Shown here piece after piece: positions 56,134 through 64,000 of a stretch of DNA of 64,000 nt (position 1 is its first letter; each line of letters begins with the position of its first letter). A model generated the notes under the pieces. The model was not told the DNA's origin. It made no database searches and worked only from the letters and a program-made list of their open reading frames with translations. The DNA comes from CAVQCA01 sp963763115 (lineage in GTDB: Bacteria; Pseudomonadota; Gammaproteobacteria; UBA9214). The position numbers and the translations under genes were made by a program. The stretch covers positions 12,373 through 76,372 of the forward strand of contig CAVXNM010000023.1 in the NCBI GenBank assembly GCA_963763115.1. The letters run 5' to 3'.

Positions 56134-57042
56134 ATGAAAAGCCTCCAACTTGTTTGCTGTCTGTGTGCCGCCCTCTCGATGGTTACGACCATTGCGGAGG
56201 AAAAACCCCTGCAGGTCGCCTCACTGACGCCGAGTGCTGATGCCCGACCCGAAACTTCCGGGAACCCCGGTCTCTGGCAGTCGTTGAATCCGAAAAAACT
56301 CAAACTCCGCTCGGCCGCCGCGCTGGTTGTCGACCATGACGGCAACGAAGTCTATGCCAGGCACGTCGATGAACCCCGGCCCATTGCCTCGATCACCAAG
56401 CTGATGACGGCTATGGTGATACTGGACAGTTCCCTGCCGTTGCAGGAGCGAATCACGATCGTCAAGGAGGACCGTGATCTCATTCAGCTCACCGGCTCAC
56501 GGCTGCAATATGGAGCCACACTGACCCGGGAGCAGTTGCTGAGACTGGCATTGATGGCCTCTGAAAACCGTGCCGCCAATGCGCTTGCCCGCACCTGGCC
56601 CGGGGGCAAGGCGTCGTTCGTCCAGGCCATGAACCGCAAGGCCAGATCGCTCGGCATGCAGACCAGTCATTTCACCGGCCCGGCCGGTCTGGATCCCGGC
56701 AATGTCGCCTCGGCACGTGATGTGGAGAAAATGGTGCGCGCCAGCCTGGCGTATCCGCTGATCCGCGAAGCGACCACCACACGCTCCATCAGTGTCTATC
56801 CCTACAAGGGACGCGGGTCGCTGCGTTACAGCAATACCAACCGCCTCCTGAGAAATAACGCCTGGACGATTCAAGTGAGCAAAACCGGCTACCTCAACGA
56901 GGCTGGCCGCTGCCTGGCGATGCAGGCGAAGATAGCCGACCGGCCGCTGGTTATCGTCCTGCTCAACTCCTATGGAAAGCTGACACCCTTCGGCGATTCC
57001 AACCGCATCCGCAAATGGATCGAACATGGAATCGACGGATAG
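56134..57042 (+). CDS. pbpG: D-alanyl-D-alanine endopeptidase (PBP7 type)
   Basis: 302-residue penicillin-binding serine peptidase. A signal peptide covers about residues 1-21, and the catalytic triad of motifs is S86-I-T-K89, S143-E-N145 and K250-T-G252. The late LLNSYGKLTPFGDSNRIRKWI tail is characteristic of PBP7/PbpG. It cleaves D-Ala-meso-Dap crosslinks in the periplasm. A truncated relative of the same gene lies at 31663-31830. The start at 56134 is chosen over the earlier in-frame 56113 because the signal peptide begins there. Confidence 0.92.
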   Translation: MKSLQLVCCLCAALSMVTTIAEEKPLQVASLTPSADARPETSGNPGLWQSLNPKKLKLRSAAALVVDHDGNEVYARHVDEPRPIASITKLMTAMVILDSSLPLQERITIVKEDRDLIQLTGSRLQYGATLTREQLLRLALMASENRAANALARTWPGGKASFVQAMNRKARSLGMQTSHFTGPAGLDPGNVASARDVEKMVRASLAYPLIREATTTRSISVYPYKGRGSLRYSNTNRLLRNNAWTIQVSKTGYLNEAGRCLAMQAKIADRPLVIVLLNSYGKLTPFGDSNRIRKWIEHGIDG

Positions 57043-57128
57043 GGCAGCCCGGAGGGGCGCGGATTCTCCGGAAGCACGGACTGTCGGTGGACAACGCACC
57101 GTGTAGCTGCGCTTCCCTGGTATCCGTC

Positions 57129-57716
57129 ATGACGGACATGATTCCGACCTGGATGGAAAGTCTCACAGCCAGTGAGCAGCGCCGGCTGGCCGGGCTGTTG
57201 ATGCTGGCGATCGTGCTGATTCTGTTGTACCTGTTTCACGATTCCCTGCGCTACTGGAGGGAAGGGCGCAAAATTACCCGGGGGGCAAAACGGCTTGGTG
57301 CCCGGATGCTGCGCGATGTACATCTGCCGGACGGGATGGGCGGTGATATCAGCATTGATTTCCTGGTGCTGACCACTGATGCGATCCTGGTGATTGGCGT
57401 CAAACGCTATGACGGTTTGATCTTCGGCGGCGCGCGCATCGATGTGTGGACCCAGACCATCGGTAGCCGCAGCTACAAATTCCCCAACCCCGATACCTAT
57501 CTCCAGCAGCAGACCGGAGCCGTGAGAATGATAGTCCCCAAGACACCGGTTCGTGGTCTGCACCTGTTCAGCGATAGTGCCGTTTTTCCCAGGGACAAAC
57601 CGTCCAATGTGCTGCAAGTGAATGACCTGCTCGGCAGCACCCGCCGCCCACGGCTGAAAGACATCCCCGCGGAACTGCGTGCGGCGTGGACCCAACTCAT
57701 GAACGTCCTGAATTGA
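57129..57716 (+). CDS. NERD-like membrane protein
   Basis: 195 residues: a membrane segment at about 18-35 (LAGLLMLAIVLILLYLF) then a soluble domain with DISIDFLVLTTDAILVIGVKRYDGLIFGG, the layout of nuclease-related NERD domains, in which an Asp and a Lys-rich strand form the restriction-endonuclease-like core. The catalytic acidic/lysine pair is only partly recognisable (VKRYDG), so nuclease activity is uncertain. It starts 87 bases after pbpG. Later ATGs at 57138 and 57150 are alternatives. Confidence 0.6.
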   Translation: MTDMIPTWMESLTASEQRRLAGLLMLAIVLILLYLFHDSLRYWREGRKITRGAKRLGARMLRDVHLPDGMGGDISIDFLVLTTDAILVIGVKRYDGLIFGGARIDVWTQTIGSRSYKFPNPDTYLQQQTGAVRMIVPKTPVRGLHLFSDSAVFPRDKPSNVLQVNDLLGSTRRPRLKDIPAELRAAWTQLMNVLN

Positions 57717-58023
57717 GGATATTTCAGACTGTCTCTGTGTTTTCCTGTATGCGCGCGCGTTGCAGCAACCCCATCAACGCGACCCATCCAGGTGTGACCC
57801 GACCAGGCTTAAGCCGAAACCCGCCTCTCTGTCGTGGCCTCGTGCGGGACCGGCCACTCGAGTCCTGGCCGCGCGCCGTTTCGTTGTCCTCTCGCACGAG
57901 TCGGTGATAGACTTCTGCCGTTGTGCGCGAATTCCGGCGCCAGGGACAGCTCGTTCGCTGCGCTTGGCAAGGGCAGAAAAAAATGCCTCACGATAATGCG
58001 CCACCGGTTCGAGGGGGAACGGC
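57717..58023. other. Upstream region of the RND efflux operon
   Basis: 307 bases that should hold the promoter and operator of the efflux operon. I see no divergent regulator gene and no clear hexamers or operator palindrome. Confidence 0.3.
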
Positions 58024-59631
58024 GTGGCCGATATAAGGGGAAACCCATCGCGGCGAAGCTTGGCAACGCGAACCAGTGCCCTTGCCCTTGCCGCCGTGAT
58101 GGGGGGTTGTAGCATGGTTGGCCCCGATTTCGTGACTCCCGATGCGAACGTCGCCGTCGCCTGGTCGACAACAGACACCGCGCGCATCAGCACCGCGCGC
58201 CCCGAAGATGCCACCTGGTGGACGAATTTCGACGATCCGACGCTCGATCGTCTGATTGATCTCGCCTACCGGAAAAACCCCGGATTGCACCAGGCGGGTG
58301 TGAATGTCCTGCGCGCGCGCGCGCAGCTGGGCGCGGTGATCGGCAGCCTGTATCCGCAGCAGCAACAGGGATTCGGGCAGTACCAGTACCACAACCGCGG
58401 CACGAACGACGCCGATATCTCTACGCTCGGCATCGACGATCTTTCCTACCGCACGCTGCATTATGGATTTACCGCGACATGGGAAATCGATTTCTGGGGT
58501 AAATTCCGTCGCGCCGTCGAATCGGCGGACGAGAACTTCCTGGCGTCGATCAGCAACTACGACGCCGCGCTCGTCAGTCTGACGTCGACAGTGGCGACCA
58601 CCTATGTCGCTATCCGCACCACAGAGGAGAGGCTCCGGGTGCTACGCGAGAATGTCACGGTCCAGGTGGAGAATCTCAGGATCGCCCGGGCGCGATACGT
58701 AAACGGCGAAACCAGCGAACGCGACGTCGTCCAGGCCACCTCGCAAGTGGCGGAGACGCAGGCGCAGATTCCGCCGCTCGAAGTGAGCCTGGCGCAGAAC
58801 AGGAACGCGCTGGCGGCGCTTCTGGGTTTCACCCCCGTTCAGCTTGGCGCCGAACTTTCACCGAACGGGTCCATTCCCGCCGCGCCGCGGGAAGTCGCCG
58901 CGGGAATCCCGCGCGATCTGCTGCGCCAGCGTCCGGACGTGAAACAGGCGGAACAGGTGGCCGCGGCGGAGTCGGCGCTGATCGGCGCCACCAAGGCGGA
59001 TCTGTATCCCGGCTTCTCGCTCGGTGGCACCTTCGCCTTCGCTTCGTCCGATATCGCGAACCGAAGTCTGGGCGACGCCTTTACCTGGGACAACCGCGTG
59101 GCCAGCATCGGGCCGGCGTTCCAGTGGAATCTCTTTAACTACGGTCAGATCACCAATCAGGTTCGCGCCCAGGACGCGCAGTTCCAGGCTGCCGTGCTGG
59201 CCTACCGGAATACGGTTCTGCAGGCGCAGCGCGAAGTCGAGGATGCGCTCATCGCCTTCGTCAAGGCCGATGATACGGTGCGCTACCTGGAACAGGCCGT
59301 AGCGGCGGCCGAGCGCAGCGTTGCGCTCTCGGTCAGCCAGTACAAGGAGGGCGCCACCGATTTCACCACCGTGCTTACCGCGGAACAGAACCGGTTGCGC
59401 CAGCAGGTCCAGCTGACCGTCGCGCGCGGCAATGTGCCGCAAAGCCTCATCTCGGTTTTCCAGGCGCTGGGCGGGGGCTGGCAGATGCGCGAAGGCCGGG
59501 ATTTCGTGCCCGAGTCGATCAGGGACGAGATGCGCAAGCGCACCGACTGGGGTGATCTGCTCGAGGTCAAGAGCCACGCGCCATCGGCACCGAAAGCCCC
59601 CGAAACGCTGATCCGCCCGCCGGAGTGGTAA
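58024..59631 (+). CDS. NodT-family outer-membrane factor lipoprotein of an RND system
   Basis: 535 residues from a GTG start. A lipobox (ALAAVMGGC) gives a lipidated outer-membrane protein of the NodT branch of TolC-like factors. Signs of the family are TWWTNFDDPTLDRLIDLAYRKNPGLHQAG near the N-terminus, WEIDFWGKFRRAVESADENFLAS, and the mirror repeat RPDVKQAEQVAAAESALIGATKADLYPGFSL. It trimerises as a 12-strand barrel with a periplasmic helical tunnel. First gene of the operon: the adaptor starts nine bases later. Confidence 0.9.
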   Translation: MADIRGNPSRRSLATRTSALALAAVMGGCSMVGPDFVTPDANVAVAWSTTDTARISTARPEDATWWTNFDDPTLDRLIDLAYRKNPGLHQAGVNVLRARAQLGAVIGSLYPQQQQGFGQYQYHNRGTNDADISTLGIDDLSYRTLHYGFTATWEIDFWGKFRRAVESADENFLASISNYDAALVSLTSTVATTYVAIRTTEERLRVLRENVTVQVENLRIARARYVNGETSERDVVQATSQVAETQAQIPPLEVSLAQNRNALAALLGFTPVQLGAELSPNGSIPAAPREVAAGIPRDLLRQRPDVKQAEQVAAAESALIGATKADLYPGFSLGGTFAFASSDIANRSLGDAFTWDNRVASIGPAFQWNLFNYGQITNQVRAQDAQFQAAVLAYRNTVLQAQREVEDALIAFVKADDTVRYLEQAVAAAERSVALSVSQYKEGATDFTTVLTAEQNRLRQQVQLTVARGNVPQSLISVFQALGGGWQMREGRDFVPESIRDEMRKRTDWGDLLEVKSHAPSAPKAPETLIRPPEW

Positions 59632-59640
59632 CGCAGAACC

Positions 59641-60864
59641 ATGAAACGACGCCACCTTCCGATTCAGAGCCGCGGATTCCTTCCCGCCGGAACGCTTGCC
59701 GTCCTGCTTGCGCTTGCCGCGTGCGAAAACGCCGGCAACAGCTACAAGCCTCCGCCGCCCCCGCCGGTGACGGTTGCTTATCCGGTCGTCAGATCCGTGA
59801 CCGATTACCTGGAACAGACTGGCTCGGCCAGCGCGGTGGCCTCCGTGAATCTGGTGGCGCGGGTGCCCGGCTATCTGCAGTCGGTGAATTTCAGGGACGG
59901 CAGCATCGTAAACAAGGGCGACGTACTGTTCGTGATCGAACCGGCATCGTATGTAGCCAATGTCAAACTGGCCGAGGCGACGCTGTCGCAACAACAGGCG
60001 CAACTGACCCGCAACAACGAGGAATATGACCGTCAGCTCCGCCTGGTGAAGCAGAGTGCCAGCTCCCAGGCCAATGTCGAGAAATGGCTGGCGGAGCGTA
60101 ATTCCGCTGCCGCCGCCGTCGAACAGGCCAGGGCGAATCTCGACATCGCCAAAATCAATCTGAGTTATACGAAGGTCACGGCGCCGTTCACGGGCCGCAT
60201 CGGCCGCCATCTGGTGGATGAGGGAAATCTGGTGGGCACACCCTCGCCCACCACGCTCGCCACCATTGAGCAGATCGAACCCATCGATGTCTACTTCAGC
60301 GTGGACGAACCGGACGTGCTGCGCATCCACGCCATGATTCGCCAGCGCGGCCTCGGCCCGAACGACGTCGAGCATGTGCCGGTCTACGTGGGTCTGCAAA
60401 CCGACAAGGGTTACCCGCATGAAGGACGGCTGGATTTCATCGATACCGGGCTCGACCCGTCAACCGGTACGCTGCAGGTCCGCGCCGTGTTTCCAAACAG
60501 CGACCACATGCTGCTTCCCGGCGTGTTTGTCCGCGTGCGTGTGCCCGTCGAACAAAACAAACATGCACTCCTTGTGAGCAACCGTGCCCTCGGTGTGGAT
60601 CAGACGGGAAGTTACCTGCTGGTCGTCAACGCCGACAACGTAGTGGAGCAACGCGTGGTCGAGGCAGGCGCCCTGGTGGATGGCCTGCGGGTCATCTCCA
60701 AGGGGCTTACGAAAAGCGACCGGGTGGTGGTGGAAGGCATGCAGCGGGCGACACCGGGAACGAAAGTCACGGTGACCCGCGCGGACGCAACCACGACAAA
60801 ACCGCCACCTGCCAGTGCCACGGCGCCAGCGGTGTCAGAAGCCGGTTCCGCCGCGGCGCGATAG
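59641..60864 (+). CDS. RND periplasmic adaptor (membrane fusion protein)
   Basis: 407-residue AcrA/MexA-type adaptor with an N-terminal signal ending at a cysteine (LLALAAC), so probably lipidated. It contains the biotinyl-lipoyl-like domain (YLQSVNFRDGSIVNKGDVLFVIEP), a coiled-coil hairpin (AEATLSQQQAQLTRNNEEYDRQLRLVKQ) and the beta-barrel and membrane-proximal parts (YTKVTAPFTGRIGRHLVDEGNLVG). It bridges the pump and the outer-membrane factor. The pump gene starts eleven bases downstream. Confidence 0.92.
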   Translation: MKRRHLPIQSRGFLPAGTLAVLLALAACENAGNSYKPPPPPPVTVAYPVVRSVTDYLEQTGSASAVASVNLVARVPGYLQSVNFRDGSIVNKGDVLFVIEPASYVANVKLAEATLSQQQAQLTRNNEEYDRQLRLVKQSASSQANVEKWLAERNSAAAAVEQARANLDIAKINLSYTKVTAPFTGRIGRHLVDEGNLVGTPSPTTLATIEQIEPIDVYFSVDEPDVLRIHAMIRQRGLGPNDVEHVPVYVGLQTDKGYPHEGRLDFIDTGLDPSTGTLQVRAVFPNSDHMLLPGVFVRVRVPVEQNKHALLVSNRALGVDQTGSYLLVVNADNVVEQRVVEAGALVDGLRVISKGLTKSDRVVVEGMQRATPGTKVTVTRADATTTKPPPASATAPAVSEAGSAAAR

Positions 60865-60874
60865 GGCCAGGCCG

Positions 60875-63800
60875 GTGTTTTCGAAATACTTCATTGAGCG
60901 TCCGGTCCTCTCCAATGTGATTGCCATCATCATCGTGCTGATCGGCGCGGTGGCGCTCTACCGCCTGCCGGTGTCGCAGTATCCGGAAATCACCCCGCCC
61001 ATCGTCCAGGTGCAGACACGCTATCCCGGCGCCAGCGCGCAGATCATCGCCGACACCGTCGCCACACCGATCGAGGAACAGGTGAACGGCGTCGAGAGCA
61101 TGATCTACATGCAATCCACCAGCGCAGCCGACGGAACCTACACTCTCAATGTCAGCTTCGATGTGGGCACGAACCTCGATTTCGCCCAGACGCTGGTGCA
61201 AAACCGCGTGGCGCAGGCGCTGCCGGGACTCCCGGATCCGGTCCAGACCCAGGGCGTTACCACGCGCAAGAAATCGACGGCCATTCTGCAGATAATCACC
61301 CTGAGTTCTCCTGACGGGCGCTACGACAGCCTGTTTCTCGCCAACTACGCCACCATCAATCTGCGCGACGAACTCGCGCGGCTGCCCGGCGTCGGTGATG
61401 TCATCATCTTCGGGGCCGGGCAATACAGCATGCGCGTATGGCTCGATCCCGGCCAGCTCGCCGCGCGCAATCTGACGCCGGCCGACGTCGTCAACGCCAT
61501 CCGCGACCAGAACCAGCAGGTCGCCGCAGGCCAGGTGGGCGCGCCGCCCGCTCCGCGCGATCAGGATTTCCAGATCACCGTCAATGTGCCGGGCCGGCTC
61601 GCCGACCCGGAGGAATTCGGCGGCATCATCGTGAAGACCGCACAACAAGGGCCGAACACGCGCATCACCCGGGTGCGCGACGTGGCGCGCACCGAGCTCG
61701 GTGCCCAGACCTACAGCCAGTTTTTCCGCCTTGACGCGAAACAGGGGGCAGGCATTGCGGTGTTCCAGCTGCCAGGAGCCAATGCGCTCGATGTCGCCCG
61801 GGAGATCACCGGCAAGATGGCGGAGCTTTCCGGTAATTTCCCGCAAGGGCTCGACTACGGGATTCCCTTCGACACCACCCTGTTCGTCAGGGCCTCGATC
61901 CACGAGGTCTATATGACGTTGTTCGAGGCGGCGGTTCTGGTGCTTATCGTCATCCTGGTGTTCGTCCAGGACTGGCGCGCCATGCTGGTACCGGCGACCA
62001 CCGTTCCGGTCACCCTCATCGGCGCTTTTGCGGCGATGGCGGCGCTAGGTTTCAGCGTCAATCTGCTCACGCTGTTTGCCATTGTGCTCGCCATCGGCAT
62101 CGTCGTGGATGACGCCATCGTCATCGTCGAGGGCAGTTCCCACCACATCGAACAGGGTAAACCGCCGAAGCAAGCCGCCATCGCCGCGATGTCCGAACTG
62201 TTCGGGCCGATCATCGGCATCACCCTGGTGCTCATGTCGGTGTTCCTGCCGGCGGCGTTCCTGCCCGGTATCACCGGCGAGATGTACCGCCAGTTCGCCC
62301 TGGTCATCGCCGCCACCGCGCTCATCAGCGCGATCAACGCGCTCACGCTGAAGCCGACGCAGTGCGCCTTGTGGATGCGCCCGGTGCGTGGGAAAAAGAA
62401 TTTCATCTGCCGCGGGTTCAATACCCTCTACGGCGCGCTCGAGCGCGCCTATACCCGGTTGATCGGTCGCATGGTGCAGCGCAGCGCCGCCATGACCCTG
62501 ATCGCGTTGAGTCTCGCCGCGATCGGCATCTGGGGGCTGACACGCCTGCCCACCGCCTTCATCCCCATCGAGGACCAGGGCTACGCGCTGGTGTATCTCA
62601 GGCTCCCGGACGGCGCGTCGCTGGAGCGCACCCGCCAGGCGATGACGCAGGTCGAAGCGGCCGTGATGCAGGTGCCCGGCGTCGACCACGCAATCTCCAT
62701 CGGCGGCATCTCGGTGCTCGACAACTCCGCCACGCTGGCCAATGCCGGCGTCACCTATGTCGTACTTAAGCCCTGGGATGTCCGCGGCAGCAAAGAGGGC
62801 CTGCGCCCCGTCCTTGAAAATATTCAGAACGCCATCTCGGGGATTTCCGATGGCGTCGCCTTCGTGATTGTCCCGCCGCCGATCCAGGGAATCGGGAATT
62901 CCAGTGGCTTCCAGATGCAGGTCGAGCTGCGCGACAACAGCAAGGACTATGTCAAACTGCAGCGGGTGACGGAGGCGATCACCGCGGACGCGTCCACGCA
63001 GTCGGGAATCCAGCGTGTTATCTCCACGTTCAGCGCCGGTGTGCCACAGCTCGTGGTCGATGTCGACCGCGTCAAGGCGCGACAGCTCGGCGTCGACGTG
63101 AACGCGGTGTTCAGCACCCTGCAGGGCTATCTGGGACCGACCTACGTCAATCAGTTCAACAAGTTTGGACGTACCTTCCAGGTCTACGTCCAGGCCGACC
63201 ATCAATACCGGCTCGAGCCCGCGGATGTCAGCCGCTTGTATGTGCGCAACGCGAGCGGTGACATGGTGCCGGTCGGGACGCTCGCTACGATCCATTACGT
63301 CCCGGGACCCTCGCTCATCGGCTTGTACAACCTGCATCCCAGTGCCGCCGTCATCGGCGCACCCGATCTCTTCTTCAGCTCCGGGCAGGCCATAGCGCTG
63401 CTTGCCGAAATCGCCGACCGCAAGCTTCCGTCCGGCATGGGATATGAGTGGACCGGCATGTCCTATCAGGAACAGCTCGTGGGCAGCCAGTCCTATGTCA
63501 TCTTCGTCATTGCGCTGGTGCTCGTCTACCTGGTGCTTGCCGGTCAGTACGAGAACTGGCTCACGCCCCTCGCCGTCATCTTCGCCGTCCCCCTGGCGCT
63601 GCTGGGTACCGTCTCCATGTTGAGCGTGCTGCACGTCGCGAACAATATCTATATTCAAATCGGCATCGTGCTGTTGATCGCGTTATCCAGCAAGAACGCG
63701 ATCCTCATCGTCGAGTACGCCCGCGACCTGCAAGAAAAGCAAGGCATAAGCCTCGCGGCGGCGGCAACCGAAGCGGCACGACTGCGCTTTCGTCCCATTC

Positions 63801-64000
63801 TCATGACCTCGTTTGCGTTCATCCTGGGCGTGCTGCCGCTGGTGCTCGCCTCCGGCGCCGGCGCCTCGAGCCGCAAATCGATCGGCATCACCGTCTTCAG
63901 CGGCATGCTCGCCTCCACCTGCATCGCGGTGCTGTTCGTGCCGTCTTTCTTCGTCGTGTGCCAGCGTATTCATGAATGGCGCGGGCGGCGCAAGCCGGAA
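60875..64000 (+). CDS. RND multidrug efflux pump (AcrB/MexB type), partial at window edge
   Basis: Open from a GTG at 60875 (MFSKYFIERPVLSNVIAIIIVLIGAVAL) to the last base of the window, 1,042 codons with no interruption; the typical length is about 1,050, so only a few residues are missing. The proton-relay residues are present: D412-D413 in GIVVDDAIVIVEG and K940 in SSKNAILIVEYARD, the latter at the same number as in E. coli AcrB. Third gene of the outer-membrane factor, adaptor, pump operon, which exports hydrophobic and amphiphilic compounds. Confidence 0.93.
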   Translation, partial: MFSKYFIERPVLSNVIAIIIVLIGAVALYRLPVSQYPEITPPIVQVQTRYPGASAQIIADTVATPIEEQVNGVESMIYMQSTSAADGTYTLNVSFDVGTNLDFAQTLVQNRVAQALPGLPDPVQTQGVTTRKKSTAILQIITLSSPDGRYDSLFLANYATINLRDELARLPGVGDVIIFGAGQYSMRVWLDPGQLAARNLTPADVVNAIRDQNQQVAAGQVGAPPAPRDQDFQITVNVPGRLADPEEFGGIIVKTAQQGPNTRITRVRDVARTELGAQTYSQFFRLDAKQGAGIAVFQLPGANALDVAREITGKMAELSGNFPQGLDYGIPFDTTLFVRASIHEVYMTLFEAAVLVLIVILVFVQDWRAMLVPATTVPVTLIGAFAAMAALGFSVNLLTLFAIVLAIGIVVDDAIVIVEGSSHHIEQGKPPKQAAIAAMSELFGPIIGITLVLMSVFLPAAFLPGITGEMYRQFALVIAATALISAINALTLKPTQCALWMRPVRGKKNFICRGFNTLYGALERAYTRLIGRMVQRSAAMTLIALSLAAIGIWGLTRLPTAFIPIEDQGYALVYLRLPDGASLERTRQAMTQVEAAVMQVPGVDHAISIGGISVLDNSATLANAGVTYVVLKPWDVRGSKEGLRPVLENIQNAISGISDGVAFVIVPPPIQGIGNSSGFQMQVELRDNSKDYVKLQRVTEAITADASTQSGIQRVISTFSAGVPQLVVDVDRVKARQLGVDVNAVFSTLQGYLGPTYVNQFNKFGRTFQVYVQADHQYRLEPADVSRLYVRNASGDMVPVGTLATIHYVPGPSLIGLYNLHPSAAVIGAPDLFFSSGQAIALLAEIADRKLPSGMGYEWTGMSYQEQLVGSQSYVIFVIALVLVYLVLAGQYENWLTPLAVIFAVPLALLGTVSMLSVLHVANNIYIQIGIVLLIALSSKNAILIVEYARDLQEKQGISLAAAATEAARLRFRPILMTSFAFILGVLPLVLASGAGASSRKSIGITVFSGMLASTCIAVLFVPSFFVVCQRIHEWRGRRKPE

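Noticed and set aside
62045..63658. 537-residue minus-strand open frame across the RND pump
   Set aside because: Shadow; the plus-strand pump frame is continuous and contains the proton-relay residues.

Overview
The window looks like a chromosomal segment of a free-living, high-GC (roughly 60 %) gammaproteobacterium. The case rests on the mix of families: DUF5062, Si-specific transhydrogenase SthA, PpnN, QmcA/NfeD, MltD, PBP7-type endopeptidase, DUF349 and a NodT-type RND efflux operon. A secreted Gly/Tyr/Trp-rich protein resembling the sulfur-globule proteins of Chromatiales, a pyruvate:ferredoxin oxidoreductase operon and a perfect FNR/Anr half-site palindrome fit a facultatively anaerobic, possibly sulfur-oxidising lineage. 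That placement is inference. No rRNA, tRNA, CRISPR array, phage or intact transposase gene was seen.

Layout. 0-4.4 kb: small metabolic and orphan genes (DUF5062, GFA-type zinc protein, quinone-oxidoreductase-like MDR, exported amidohydrolase). 4.7-7.6 kb: a tightly overlapping three-gene glycolipid/envelope operon (GT4 glycosyltransferase, DUF2334 deacetylase-like, flippase-like membrane protein). 7.8-13.3 kb: a lipoprotein, a thiamine-binding-type protein and a large secreted protein with two tandem PKD-plus-propeller modules, broken into three frames. 13.6-20.9 kb: NodI/NodJ-like ABC exporter, penicillin-interacting-type serine hydrolase, pdxH, a methyltransferase, Ca2+/H+ antiporter, ubiX. 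21-29.4 kb: orphan genes, a small 2Fe-2S ferredoxin with an early in-frame stop, a giant DUF349 coiled-coil protein, membrane proteins, a HugZ-like flavin/haem protein and a very small membrane peptide. 30-32 kb: remnants of a TonB-dependent receptor and of a PBP7-like gene around an intact sulfur-globule-like gene and a DUF815 ATPase. 32-37.6 kb: an unknown three-frame protein, qmcA-nfeD, an L,D-transpeptidase, a lower-GC orphan, a UPF0149 protein. 37.8-42.4 kb: mltD, sthA (two frameshifts) and an FG-GAP lipoprotein (two frameshifts). 42.5-48.9 kb: a minus-strand operon of GltD-like Fe-S flavoprotein, PFOR (one frameshift) and DHOD-like protein. 49-49.7 kb: a nest of three unrelated palindromic repeats. 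49.7-57.7 kb: DsbA-like, ppnN, SDR, polX, DUF72, pbpG and a NERD-like membrane protein. 58 kb to the end: an outer-membrane factor, adaptor and RND pump operon, the pump reaching the window edge only a few residues short of full length.

The most striking global feature is the number of single-base indels. At least eleven interrupt otherwise well-conserved reading frames in seven genes, including sthA and nifJ, usually at short homopolymers. This points to consensus error at least as strongly as to gene decay, and every broken gene here should be read with that in mind.
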